This document shows positions 45,362 through 56,792 of a DNA stretch of 64,000 bases, one piece after another. Each line of letters begins with the position of its first letter. The first letter of the stretch is position 1. Under the pieces are notes generated by a model, which was given only the letters and a program-made list of their open reading frames with translations, was not told the origin of the DNA and did no database searches. Both the position numbers and the translations under genes were made by a program. The stretch lies in NCBI GenBank assembly GCA_030544215.1, contig JARZZO010000009.1, positions 51,083,129 through 51,147,128 of the forward strand, given 5' to 3'. This DNA is from Zantedeschia hybrid cultivar (Eukaryota > Streptophyta > Magnoliopsida > Alismatales > Araceae).

Positions 45362-47710
45362 TTTTTTTTTTCTTGAACTCTAAAAGGATTGCATAAGATT
45401 ACTAAGTAGAAACATAGTCTTCAGATACAACCTAGGAAATGAACAGGGGTCCAGGAACCCCTAAAAATGGGAGGAAACAGAAATCTAGCTATCTCACGAG
45501 CCGCCCTATTGGTGGATCTCCGAGAGAAAGTAAGAGTGATAAGCTCATTTTGGATGAGCCTTTCACAATTAATTGTGGATAATAGACAGCCTTCCAAGGA
45601 GGAGGTCTGAGATTAAGAGCAAGCCTTGATTAGAACTCGGCATCACCTTCGACAATAACTGCTTAGTTCAAATGAACACTCAATTTCAAAGTATGAAGCA
45701 GTGCATAGGCTTCCACTAAGATGAATGTACCCACCTCATCTCTAAGAATCACTCCCAAGGATCCTTTCTCAGTAGTCGTGGCTTCATCGAAGTTGATTGT
45801 AAGAGTTCCACTGGGTGGAGGAAGCCAGCCAGTGAAACTCTGAGGCTAGGCTTGTGGCTTGATGACGTGCACCTTAGAGGAAGACCAATAACCAAAATCT
45901 GACAAAGCATTCCTTACAATTAACTATCAGAGGATTAGTCTTAATACCATCAATAGCCGACTTACATCTGGCCTTCCAGAGCTGCCAGATAATAGACAAG
46001 TGTAGAGCTATGACGGATCTATCATTTTTATGCTGAACAAAAGGAGGACCCGCCCAATCAATAATTCTATCTCTGAGAGATTTCTAGTCATGAAGAGAAT
46101 GATAATTTAGGGGGGGAGGGTTTTCAAACCGCCCCGGCAATGTCACAATCAAACAACATATGAGGGAAGAGTCCTGCTCCCAATAACAAACTAACATATG
46201 GAACTGACAAAAGGAAGTCACTTGGCTAGAACCTTGTTAACAGGGATGGAATTGACCAAACATTTCTAGACAAAATGCATGAGCTTGGGGGAAAGATTTG
46301 TTGAAGGCAGGAGCTCCATAAGACCTTCCAAATTGGGTCTCGAGATGAAGAGGAGGGACCAAAACCCTGTTCACCCAAGAGTCTATGCGCATTCTTGATA
46401 GTAAATTTGCCATTCGTCATTAACGGCCAGATAAAAGCATCATCTGAACATGTGGGAACCTGTGGGAGCTCAATCAGGTAGATGGCCTCAGCAATTCTTT
46501 CATCGAATATGCTACCAATCATGGATTTATCCCACTGATGATTTTTTGTAAGTTGTATCCAAAGGGGAGGATTTCCATTGAATCCTTGCTTTAAGGTTGG
46601 GAGGCCAAGAAAATTTGGAACCCATCTCTCTTCCCAGATGTTTGTATTGAGTCCACTGAGAATGCATTTCCTGTGCACACTGGCAACATGCTTGCGAAGC
46701 TTTAACATAGTATTCCAAGACCTATAACAAAGATGGGAAGTGGGAGCATCCCAAAAGGATTCATTCTTCATATACTTTGCTGACAGAATAAGCCCAAACA
46801 AAAGAAGGCTCATTAATAAATTTCCAGATCAGCTTCATTATTGAGGCTTTGTTGTACATTTCCAAATCTTTATACCCTGACCTCTACATGCTTTGTGATG
46901 CTTAATCTTACTCTAGATCTTTAGGACTTGCAGTCCTTTGTATCACCCCATAGGAAGGATCATAGAATTATGTTTAATCTTTGAATGGAGGCTTTTGGAA
47001 AGAGATTAGTACCCATAGCATACAATGAAATGGATGCTAGAGCTGTGTTGATTAAGGTAACTCTACTTGCAAAGGAGAGGGTCATTGACTTCCACATATT
47101 TTACTTGCAAAGGAGAGGGTCTTTGACTTCCACGTATTCAGCTTAGCATGCATGTTCTCCTCCAAGGGGGACAACTGGGAGGCTTTATCATTTGCAGGCC
47201 AAAGGGAAACTTCCAGATACTTCTCATCCTTTGAGAGGAGGGGAATACCTTTTTTTTTGGATTTTCAAGGTCAAACTCACCTAGGCATCCCACTAACCCG
47301 ACCTCCACTCCTAGCCACAACCGTGTGCGGTTCGAGTTAGTGTTGTGCCGAGGGGAGCTTAAGGTCAAACACACCACGATGGTGAATTAGGGAAGGAGAA
47401 TACCAAACTTATCTGATAGGAAGGAAGGGATAGTACTTCCTATATTGCCACCAAAGATGAGCCCATTTTTCGGCCTATTCATATTCTGCCCAGACCACTT
47501 ACCATATTACTCTAGATAGAGAATATACTCTGCCAATTCCTCTCCTGTAGTTTTGCGAAACATGATAATATCATCCACATACATCAGATGAGTAATGATA
47601 GGAGCTTTGCAATTTACTTCAAAGCCATGAATCTTCCCCGCTGAAACACTAGAATTAATGAGGGAGGTGACCCCTTCAGCACAAAGGATGTAGATATATA
47701 GAGAGAGGGG
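45362..47710 (-). mobile_element. Decayed L1-type LINE, 3' portion
   Basis: Minus-strand non-LTR retrotransposon remnant. From 5' to 3' on that strand: RT motif ITHLMYVDDIIMF (47570-47581 encodes YVDD, usually YADD); degraded thumb and connection; the zf-RVT-type region at 46813-46226 (NIWEERWVPNFLGLPTL, DDAFIWPLMTNGKFTIKNAH, IWKVLWS); and an RNase H-like tail near 45940-45540 (GTLTINFD, LGVILRDE, VIVEGDAEF). A T-run at 45362-45371 is probably the poly(A) tail. Many stops and frameshifts. The 5' side is cut at 47710 by Copia-3, so the rest may lie beyond the window. Confidence 0.8.
47064..47138. repeat. 37-bp tandem duplication in the LINE
   Basis: Two units, 47064-47100 and 47102-47138, both TACTTGCAAAGGAGAGGGTC followed by nearly identical sequence, with two mismatches. 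One base separates them. Confidence 0.85.
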
Positions 47711-49268
47711 TGTTGGGATCTCTCGCGTTTCTCCGGATCTCCCGCCTAGCGGAAATAAAAATAAAACGGAGATCCATTTTTCATTTCGAAAAACTAAAAA
47801 TCCGATAATCAGATTATCAGATCTGACCGTGTGCAGATTATAATCGGCAACCGTTCGGTTTCGTAGGTGTGACACCTCAAGCCGTGCAAGCGCCCGACCT
47901 CTAGCGGAGTCCATGCGATCCTCCTCGCAGTGGATATCCTCACATTCCTCGTTCTTCGCACCCACGAAACCTCCGCCGTTCGCCGCAACGATCGCCACAA
48001 CGCGTGGATGATTTCCCGTCGAACGGGAGTCGGAGAAGCGGCGGAGCAGATCTGGAGATCCGGATCTGACCTGGGACGCCAGAGAGAGAGAGGAAGAGAG
48101 GAGGGGGTGGCTAGGGTTAGCAGTAGCTTAGCCTGCTCAGCCCGTTCGCTACATTTTATATCAACTGCGCGATTTTTCATAAAAACCTCTGGTTTATATA
48201 AAACCCACTTATTTATCCATCGCCTTGAGAAACATTTGCGTGTGACCCTCTAGGCCCAATAACCAGTCCGATTAATGGCCCAATAAGCCCAGTGACTCCT
48301 CACTGGCCTGATTAATCAATTAATAACTCATATTAATTAATTAATCAATCGAATCAATGTCGCACATCAAATTCGATCAGACCTACGATCACGTTGGGTG
48401 CCAAGCAACACCGTGTGAATCCGAAAGGTATCGGGGTTAAGTAACCCACTCTTGGAACCTTTCTGCTAACAGTTACCACGTAGATATAATCATTCATTCA
48501 TACAATGCTCTCGAATCAACTCAGGATATAGCGTGCTGTGAACCCTAACCGGTCGACTCACTTGCATCAAATGCTACCGAATAATATCAAAAAACTCTTT
48601 TCCCAATATTATCGTCCGCCCTGGCCAGGGACTTCTACGCATCCTTCCTAGAGTATTCTATTTCTTAGTACCGAGAGCGAATGATTTCTTATTGACACTC
48701 AATCCCCTTCGACGGTATTCCGCTGTACCCAACCCTTGGCTGTTTAAAATCCCGTGGTTAGAAATTTATAAACTAAGGTCAAAGCACATAAGTCTACCGA
48801 CAATGTGTCCTTGGTGTCTCAAGTCTGAGGACCATCCACGCAACTGCGACAATAGAATCAAACTGGTTGACAGTGAGGTATTATACCATCCAACGATTCA
48901 ATCGGATCAATTCAGTGAACTCATTCTCTAATGAGCACCTATAGATTCGCCTTAGTGTCTCCACACAAGTCACTATGAGATCAGTCACCCTCATCTTATA
49001 AGCAGGAGTAATCTGTACTAGTCTAACCGAATATCCGATGTCTTTCTCGGATATCCTCCGACAAGGAACGATTAAGAATACGTATGTTTAAGTGATCAGT
49101 CTCACTAGTATGATCTCATCATAATCTGATCACTATCGCACATATTCACGGACTTCATTATGAGATGATAATTAATACGATTTACACACAATGAATATTA
49201 TGCCATTATATTAATAAATGAACGAGATCACAAAGTCATATTGGCTTGTAGGCCACCTAAGACTAACA
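47711..49268 (-). repeat. 3' LTR of Copia-3
   Basis: 1558 bp, TGTTGGG to CTAACA. The TATA box region near 48150 reads TTTTATATC, weaker than in the other copies. Five bases before it (47706-47710) are AGGGG. Confidence 0.88.
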
Positions 49269-49415
49269 ATCTCCCACTTGAACTAAAACCAATCACCTTT
49301 ATACAGTAAGCATATAGACTCTAGGTGACGCTCAAACACAATTTGAGACAATGCCTTTGTCAGTGGATCTGCTACATTGTCGACAGATGGAACTCTTTCC
49401 ACCACTATATCTCCA

Positions 49416-50914
49416 TGTTAGTCTTAGGTGGCCTACAAGCCAATCTGACTATGTAAATCTCGTTCATATTTATTAATAATGGCATAATATTCATTGTGTG
49501 TAAATCGTATTAATTATCGTCTCATAATGAAGTCCGTGAATATGTGCGATAGTGATCAGATTATGATGAGATCATACTAATGAGACTGATCACTTAAACA
49601 CACATATTCTTAATTGTTCCTAGTCGGAGGATATCCGAGAAGGACATCGGATATCCGGTTAGACTAGTATAGATTACTCCTGCTCATATGATGAGGGTGA
49701 CTGATCTCATAAGTCACTTGTGTGGAGACACTAAGGCGAATCTGTAGGTGCTCATTGGAGAATGAGTTCACTGAACTGATCCAACTGAATCGCTGGATGG
49801 TATTGTACCTCACTGTCAACCAGCTTGATTCTATTGTCGCAGTTGCGTGGATGGTCCTCGGACCTGGGACACCAAGGACACCTTGTCGGTGGACTTCTGT
49901 GCTTTGACCTTGGTTTATGAATCTCTAACCACGGGATTCTAAACAGCCAAGGATTTGGTACAGTAGAATACCATCGAAGGGAATTGTGTGTCAATAAGGA
50001 ATCATTCGCTCTCGGTACTTAGAGAGAGAATGCTCCTAGAAGGATGTGCGGAAGTCCCTGGCCAGGGCGGATGATAATATCGGGAAAGGAGTTTTTCGAT
50101 ATTTATCAGCGGCATCCAATCTAAGTGAGTCGACTGATTAGGGGTTGACAGCACGCCATTCCCTGAGTTGACTCGAGAGCATTGTACAAATGAAGGATTA
50201 TATCTAGCGGTAACTATCGGCGGAAAGGTTCCAAGAGTGGGTTACTTAACCCTGATACCTTCTGGGTTCACGCGGTGTTGCTTGGCACCCAACGTGATCG
50301 GAGGCCCGGTCGAATTCGATGTGCGACATCAATTCGATTGATTAATTAATTAATAAAAAATTATTAATTGATTAATAAATCCAGTAAGGAGTTACTAGGC
50401 TTATTGGACAATTAACCGGACTGGTAATTGGGTTTTATATAAACCGGGGGTTTTTATGAAAAAACGCACGGTTAGTATAAAATGTAGTGAACGGGTTGAG
50501 CAGGCCAAGCTACTGCTAACCCTAGCTGCCCCTCCTCTCTTTCTCTCTCTCTCTCTGGCGCCCCAGGTCGGATTCGGATCCCCGAATCTGCTCCGTCGCT
50601 TCTCTGACTCCCGTTCGATGGGAAATTGTCCGCGCGTTGCGGCGACCGGCGGATGTTTTGTGGCTCCGAAGAACGAGGAACGTGAGGATATACATCGCGA
50701 GGATAACCGCGTGGACTCCGCTAGAGGTCAGGCGCTTGCGCGGCTTGTGGTGTCGCACCGACGAAACCGAACGGTTGCGGATTTGAATCCGCACACAGTA
50801 AGAACCGATTATCCGATGATCCGTTTTTAGTTTTTTTTCGAAACGGGAACGGATCTCCGTTTTTATTTTTATTTCCACTGCGCGGGAGATTCGAAGAAAC
50901 CCGAGAACCCAACA
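49416..50914 (+). mobile_element. Angela solo LTR inside Copia-3, opposite orientation
   Basis: 1499 bp, TGTTAGTCTTAGG to CCCAACA, flanked by CTCCA (49411-49415) and CTCCT (50915-50919), a five-base target duplication with one change. Removing it restores continuity with the sequence seen at 4600-4620 in Copia-1. It is the second solo LTR of this family in the window, indicating repeated LTR-LTR recombination. Confidence 0.88.
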
Positions 50915-50942
50915 CTCCTCTGGATATGATTTCTCTGATGAG

Positions 50943-52297
50943 ATGAAAGCGCCTCAAAATATGCTTCGATTTCTAATGAGACCGCGGCTCTTTCGCTTGC
51001 GCAATCGCTCCATTGTTGTCGCACAACAGCAGAACAGGTTCAAAGATGTTGGGAACTACGCCAAAGTAGGTGATGAATTTCTTCAACCATACTGCTTCCT
51101 TGGCGGCTTCAGTTGCAGCGATGTACTCAGCTACAGTCATCGAATCTGCAATAGTCGCTTGCTTGGAACTCTTCCAGCACACTGCGCCTCCGTTTAATGT
51201 GAACACAAATCCAAATGTAGACTTGCTATCATTTGGATCTGACTGAAAACTCAAGTCAGTAAAACCTCGGAGTTTCATGTCACCTCCTCCATAGATCAGA
51301 AACAAATCCTTAGTTCTTCTCAAATACTTAAGGATACATTTCACTGTCTTCCGGTGCTCTTTGCCTGGATCAGCCTGAAATCTTCTCGTAATATTTAGAG
51401 CATACGCAACATCAAGCCGTGTACATAGCATGGCATACATGATAGATCCTACGGCAGAGACATAGAGTACTCTATCCATGAATGCCCTCTCATCAAGAAT
51501 CTTAGGAGACTGCTCCTTTGAGAGATTAATTCCATGTCTCATCGATATGAAACCTCTCTTGGAATTTTCCATGCCAAACCTTTTGACTATGGTATCTATG
51601 TACAAAGATTGGGTCATTCCAAGTATCTTTTTTTATCTATCTCTATAGATCCGTATTCCCAATACGTAGGATGCTTCTCCCAAATCCTTCATGGAGAAGT
51701 TTTTCGACAGCCAGATCTTTATCGATGACATCATAGCTACATCATTCCCAATGAATAGTATGTCGTCTTCGTAAAGAACTAGGAAAGTGACTGCACTCCT
51801 ACTGATCTTCTTGTATACACAAGGCTCATCTCCATTCTTAATGAAATTATAAGACTTGATAGCCTCGTCAAATCTTATGTTCCAGCTCCGGGAAGCTTGC
51901 TTTAGTCCATAAATGGACCTTTGAAGCTTGCACACTTTATCTGGAGATTCTTTGGATGTGATACCTTCTGGTTGTATCATATACACCTCTACCTCAAGAT
52001 TACCATTGAGGAAGGCAGTCTTCACATCTATCTGCCAAATCTCGTAATCGAAGCATGCAGCTATGGTGAGTAGAACTCTGATCGACTTTATCATGGCAAC
52101 TGGTGAGAAAGTCTCGCATAGTCAATTCCTTGCCTTTGACGATATCCCTTTGCCACCAATCTTACCTTATAAGTGTCGATCCATCCATCAGCACTGATCT
52201 TTATCTTAAAAATCCACTTGCATCCAATGGGTACAATACCCTCGGGCAAGTCCTCCAAGTTCCAAACTTAGTTAATGTACATGAACTGGATTTCTGA
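50943..52297 (-). pseudogene. Copia-3 reverse transcriptase and RNase H
   Basis: RT in frame 52094-51633 (QIDVKTAFLNG, KQASRSWN), with the catalytic motif reading YEDD instead of YVDD (51762-51773). A T-rich slip near 51630 (CTTTTTTTAT) breaks the frame. The connection and RNase H follow at 51617-50973 (FTDLSFQSDPNDSKS, SMTVAEYIAA). The junction to the RT N-terminus near 52100 is also frameshifted. The tail beyond 50943 is displaced by the solo LTR. Confidence 0.85.
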
Positions 52298-54200
52298 GTT
52301 CATGGCTTCTCGCCATTTCCTGGCTTCTGGGACTTCTATGGCCTCCTGGTAGGTTTTAGGATCATCATCCTCATTATATTCAACCTTAGACTCACCTTCA
52401 ACGATATGTCCTATATATCGTTCAGGTAGGCTAGGTAATCTACCAGATCTACGAGGTTCATCTGTGTGTACCAAAATAGATTTAGGAACTGATATCTCAT
52501 CTGATGATAATGCAACTGTTTGGGGATCTGGAACCTCTTCCAGTACTATTTTACTCCCACTGTCCTCCTGGAGAAGGTATTCCTCTTCCAGGAAGATAGC
52601 TTTCCTGACAACAAATACATTTTGTTCACCAAGATGGTAAAAATAGTATCCAAAAGTTTCCTTTGGATATCTCACAAACCTACATTTATCAGTTCGTGAC
52701 TCCAGCTTGTCTGGATCAAAACCTCTTTACATGAGCAGGACAACCCCAGACTTTAGCATGTTTAAATTCTGGTTTCCTGCCTTTCCATATCTCATATGGA
52801 GTAGAGGCTACAGACTTGCTGGGTACTCTGTTCAGTAGGGTATACTACTTACTCTAGATCATACCCCCAGAGGGACACTGGTAATCCCGAAAAGCTCATC
52901 ATAGATCGTACCATATCCAACAAGGTGCGATTTCTCCTTTCTGATACACCATTCATTTGTGGTGTATATGGAGGGGTCAGCTGATAAAGGATACCATTAT
53001 CTTTTAAGAATTGTGTGAAATTAGTACTCAAGTATTCTCCTCTTCAATCTGATCGAAGAACTTTAATACTCTTTCCTAACTGCTTCTCTACCTCATTCTT
53101 GAACTCCTTAAACTTCTCAAATGCTTCCGACTTATACTTCATTAAGTACACATAGCCAAATCTTGAGAAGTCATCGGTGAACGTGATGAAGTACGATAAG
53201 CCACCTTTGGCTTGGGTGGACATGGGACCACATACATTTGAATGTATTAATCCCAGAATGTTCTTGGCGCATTCTTCATGTCCAGTAAATGGAGATTTTG
53301 TCATTTTTCCCATAAGACAGGACTCACATGTCGCAAACGATTCATAATCGAATGTAGTTAAATAACCATGCTTGTGCAACCTTTGCAGCCTGCTTTTACC
53401 AATGTGTCCAAGTCTACAATGTCACATGTAGGCTTGGTTCACACAATTCTTACTCTTCTTAAGAGCATTATCAATATGAAGATTGTAATGAGAAACATCT
53501 AAAAGATATAGACCGTTGACCAAAGATGCTGAAGCTATTTATTTATTACCATAATAAATCGAATAACTTCTATTCTCAATAGACAACCTGTATCCTCTCT
53601 TGTCCAAACAAAATGCTGATATGATGTTCTTTATTATGTTAGGAACATAATAATAATCTTGCAATGATAAGACGTCTCCTGATGGAAGCCTGAGGTTTGT
53701 TGTCCCAACAGCAATTGCCGCAACTTTTGCGCCATTTCCTAGCCTCAATTCTACCTCGCCTTTTTTCAGCTTGCGCTTACTTGTCAACATCTGCGGGCAT
53801 ATATGAGAAGCACATCCGGTATCCAATACCTAAGATGTGGAATCTCTAACTGACAAGTTGATATCTATCATATAGATATCTGAAGCTTCAGACAGCTTCA
53901 CTTTTCCATGAGCTTTATCGTTGAGGAACTCCTTGCAGTTCCTCTTCCAGTGACCATTCTGCTTACAGTAGAAGCAGCCACCCTTTACTACTCTTTTATC
54001 TTTATCCTTCGATCTTTTATCGACAGCTATCATCTTTACGTCAAGGGCATCTAATGCCGGTTCAGCAGGAGGATCAGCTCTAAGAACATAGGCAATGTGC
54101 TCAGATCTGAAGACACTCTTCAGGTTTCTGAGCTCATATGAGTAGTTCAGGCTAGTCAAAAGGACATCAAGTATGTCACGGAGTGGGTTATACGATGACA
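52268..54200 (-). pseudogene. Copia-3 gag remnant, protease and integrase
   Basis: The gag start is lost (CTG at about 54198-54200 where the others have ATG). The zinc knuckle CFYCKQNGHWKRNC is complete, unlike in Copia-1 and Copia-2 (Cys codon at 53965-53967). A W-to-stop lies just before the protease DTG. Protease continues in 53826-53539, pre-integrase and integrase in 53379-53044 and 53031-52849 (GVSERRNRTL), and the C-terminal and linker region in 52675-52268. Several stops and frameshifts; capsid region absent. Confidence 0.85.
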
Positions 54201-54389
54201 GAATTCCCTACAGGAGATAAATAAAATCTATTTAGCAGATGTTCACTTATTAAAAATTAAACAAGACATGGTCTTTTGTTTAAGTTTTAACTCCCACTAA
54301 TTTTTTACGGACTGTATAACCCTCAGCTATATAGAACGGGAGACGCCGACAGTCTCCTAGTGGGGATCAGAATCTCAATGACTTGCAGT

Positions 54390-54710
54390 ACAACCTTGTG
54401 GATAGCACAAGAAAGCTATAAAACAATCAAAGAGCACCCATCTCATGGGACTTGCAACTCTTTGCAATATCCGATCATATCTTCGGTCCCTAGAGATTTA
54501 ATGGCCTTGTGGATAGCACAACAAGCCACTAATTCTGGTCTAAGCTAACCATCGTTACGCGACGAGCATAGATTTGCATGCAGCCCTTGTGGATAGCACA
54601 ACAAAGCTACATGGTTCCTCTACCCGATCATATAGGCATCTAGTGCCATAGCCACAGTCTCTCCTTACAATTAAACAGACCTTGTAGTTACACAACAAAC
54701 CTGCCTAAAG
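54390..54710 (-). ncRNA. Four-hairpin array in the Copia-3 leader
   Basis: Cores at about 54395, 54505, 54586 and 54682. The first three keep TTGTG-GATAG-CACAA; the fourth has decayed to 'cttgtagttacacaac'. Outer pairs AGC/GCT (third) and CAGa/CCTG (fourth, one mismatch) are partly preserved. Confidence 0.62.
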
Positions 54711-54949
54711 TGATTCGAATCCTATGACGATAATAATGATAGACCACGCGGTAAGTTCTTAACTACTCACGTTACGGCTTAGAATTTAGACAATGGTATT
54801 TAGATAACTTTTATCTTGGTCTCTCCTAGGTGATAGTATACAAATATATCATATATATTTAATAAATATTATACCTGCTTTGATCCATAATCAAACATAA
54901 AAACAATGCATCTCATACATGTCTTGTGTGGTCATGGATAGCACAGTGG

Positions 54950-54974
54950 GTTTGACTGAAGCCATCTGTCAAAC
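54950..54974 (-). ncRNA. Leader hairpin, Copia-3
   Basis: GTTTGAC and GTCAAAC, 7 bp, with an 11-base loop. Same position as the 9-bp hairpins of Copia-1 and Copia-2. Confidence 0.5.
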
Positions 54975-55569
54975 GCACACACAATCTAACATAACATTTA
55001 CATCATATAAGCATGCAAACACACAGGTAAGAGATCTTTATCATATCGCCTTCCTGGTTGCAGCTGTGGATCGTCCTCACTCCTTCCTCGATTGCCTCAA
55101 TCAGATTGCAATAATTCTATAATTACATGTAAAATAGAAGGCCTTATGGCGAATACAAGAGAGAGGGAGGTAGAATTACATTAGAGTACGTGAGAGGGAG
55201 AGGTACGCATACCTCTATTTATTAACAATTAATAAATATCTATACATCCATGATCCACATCCATCATTCATCACATGAATATTAAAATAAATGCATATCC
55301 ATGACCACGGTGTGTTTTATTCAATCCACACAAGATAAGCACATCACATGGCTAAAACAAAAGAGTTTCAAAATTAAATAATTTTGCCTTTCAAAAAAGC
55401 TGGGATCTTATCAAAATTGGTATTTGAATTTCGAAAACTCTTTTAATTAACTTAAGCATACAATTAAATCAAATTAAAAGCATTTAAAACACGTATCACA
55501 TATGCACACACTCCAAATTAATAATTCCATATTATTCCATGCAAATTAGAACATTTCTAATAATTAAAC

Positions 55570-56125
55570 AATCTAACATTTAGATTAAAACTATATTAAT
55601 AATCTAACAATTAGACTATTAATAATCAATAACTAATCTAACTCTTAGACTAGTTCACTTAAGTTAATTATTAATTTAACACTTCAATTATTAATTAACT
55701 ACAATAAGTTATTAACTACTACTACAATAAGTTATTAACTACTAATCTAACTCTTAGACTAGTTAATTAACGTTAATTAGTATTTTAACTATTAAATCAA
55801 TAATTAACACCAATTAATTAATAACTTATAATCTAACCCTTAGATTAATTAATTTAAAATTAATCATTAACTTAATACTTAAATTAATAATCAATTCTAA
55901 TTAACTAGCAATCATTAATCTAACTCTTAGATTAAAAAATTAATGTTAATTATCAATTCAATAATTAAATTAATAATTAACACTAATAAATTAACAATTA
56001 AATGAATCAATAATTAATAATCTAATATTTAGACTGTTAATGATCAACTTCTAATCTAACTTTTAGATTAATAAATTAAGGTTAATTATTAATTTAACAC
56101 TTAAACTAATAATTAACACTTAATC
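55570..56125 (-). repeat. AT-rich mini-hairpin array, Copia-3 leader
   Basis: Same type as in Copia-1 and Copia-2; first clear member 55570-55586 (AATCTAA/TTAGATT). About a dozen recognisable members, some imperfect. Confidence 0.6.
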
Positions 56126-56288
56126 AATTCATAACTAATTGTTAATTAAAATGATTCAAAATTATTAAAAGTCCAATTAATTAAATCTGAATAATAAATT
56201 AAATATTTCAAAACATATTTTGAATTTAAATTAAAATCCAAATTTAATTTTAATTGGGCTAAGGGTTTTAGAGGGGTTTAATTGGGAA

Positions 56289-56671
56289 AAGGGGGGGGGG
56301 GTCCAACACACAGGGCTAGCAAGGGCCCGGTTCAACCGGGCTCGGGCAAAGCGGCCCGCCCGGCTGGGTCGCCCCTTCCATAAGAAACCCTAACCGAAGC
56401 CCTATGCTGCAGTTGGAGGCCAGCGGCAGGGAGGGTGCCGCAAGAGAAAGCATACCCAAGTTGTACCTTCTGACCAGGAGATGCTTCTAAATTCAATTTT
56501 TCAATAGATGTATTGTTCTCAATATTCCCAAACCCTAAGTTACTTTATGGCGAGGGTTCTATCCCAGGGGAGGGGGAAGCAGCTTGGACAGGAATGTTCA
56601 ACTAATTTAACTTAGTTTTGCAAAAGCTTGGAGAGCAGTTCGTGGCCTTAAGCCAATCACCATATTCAAAA
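56289..56671. other. Junction between Copia-3 and the Tat/Ogre-like element
   Basis: Begins with an unbroken run of at least ten Gs, then GC-rich Copia leader to about 56438, then about 230 bp of moderate composition that matches neither the other Angela leaders nor anything else I recognise. The exact junction is unresolved. Confidence 0.4.
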
Positions 56672-56792
56672 TGTTGTAGACACGCTAATTTTGATATCAT
56701 TTTGAGTAAATTTCATATCATATAATAATGCCTCAAAATGGTCTGATATTTAATCATTAGTTAATTTTTATAATTTTTACTGAAATAATTGT

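Larger units (their letters stand above)
47711..56438 (-). mobile_element. Copia-3: Angela-type element, 5' end not in window
   Basis: The third Angela copy, inserted in the LINE. 3' LTR 47711-49268, polypurine tract from 49269, then the internal region to about 56438, where recognisable leader sequence stops. It carries an inverted solo LTR (49416-50914) near its 3' end. The 5' LTR and primer site are not in the window; the leader is interrupted by a stretch that includes a Tat/Ogre-like element. The right target duplication therefore cannot be checked. Confidence 0.85.
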
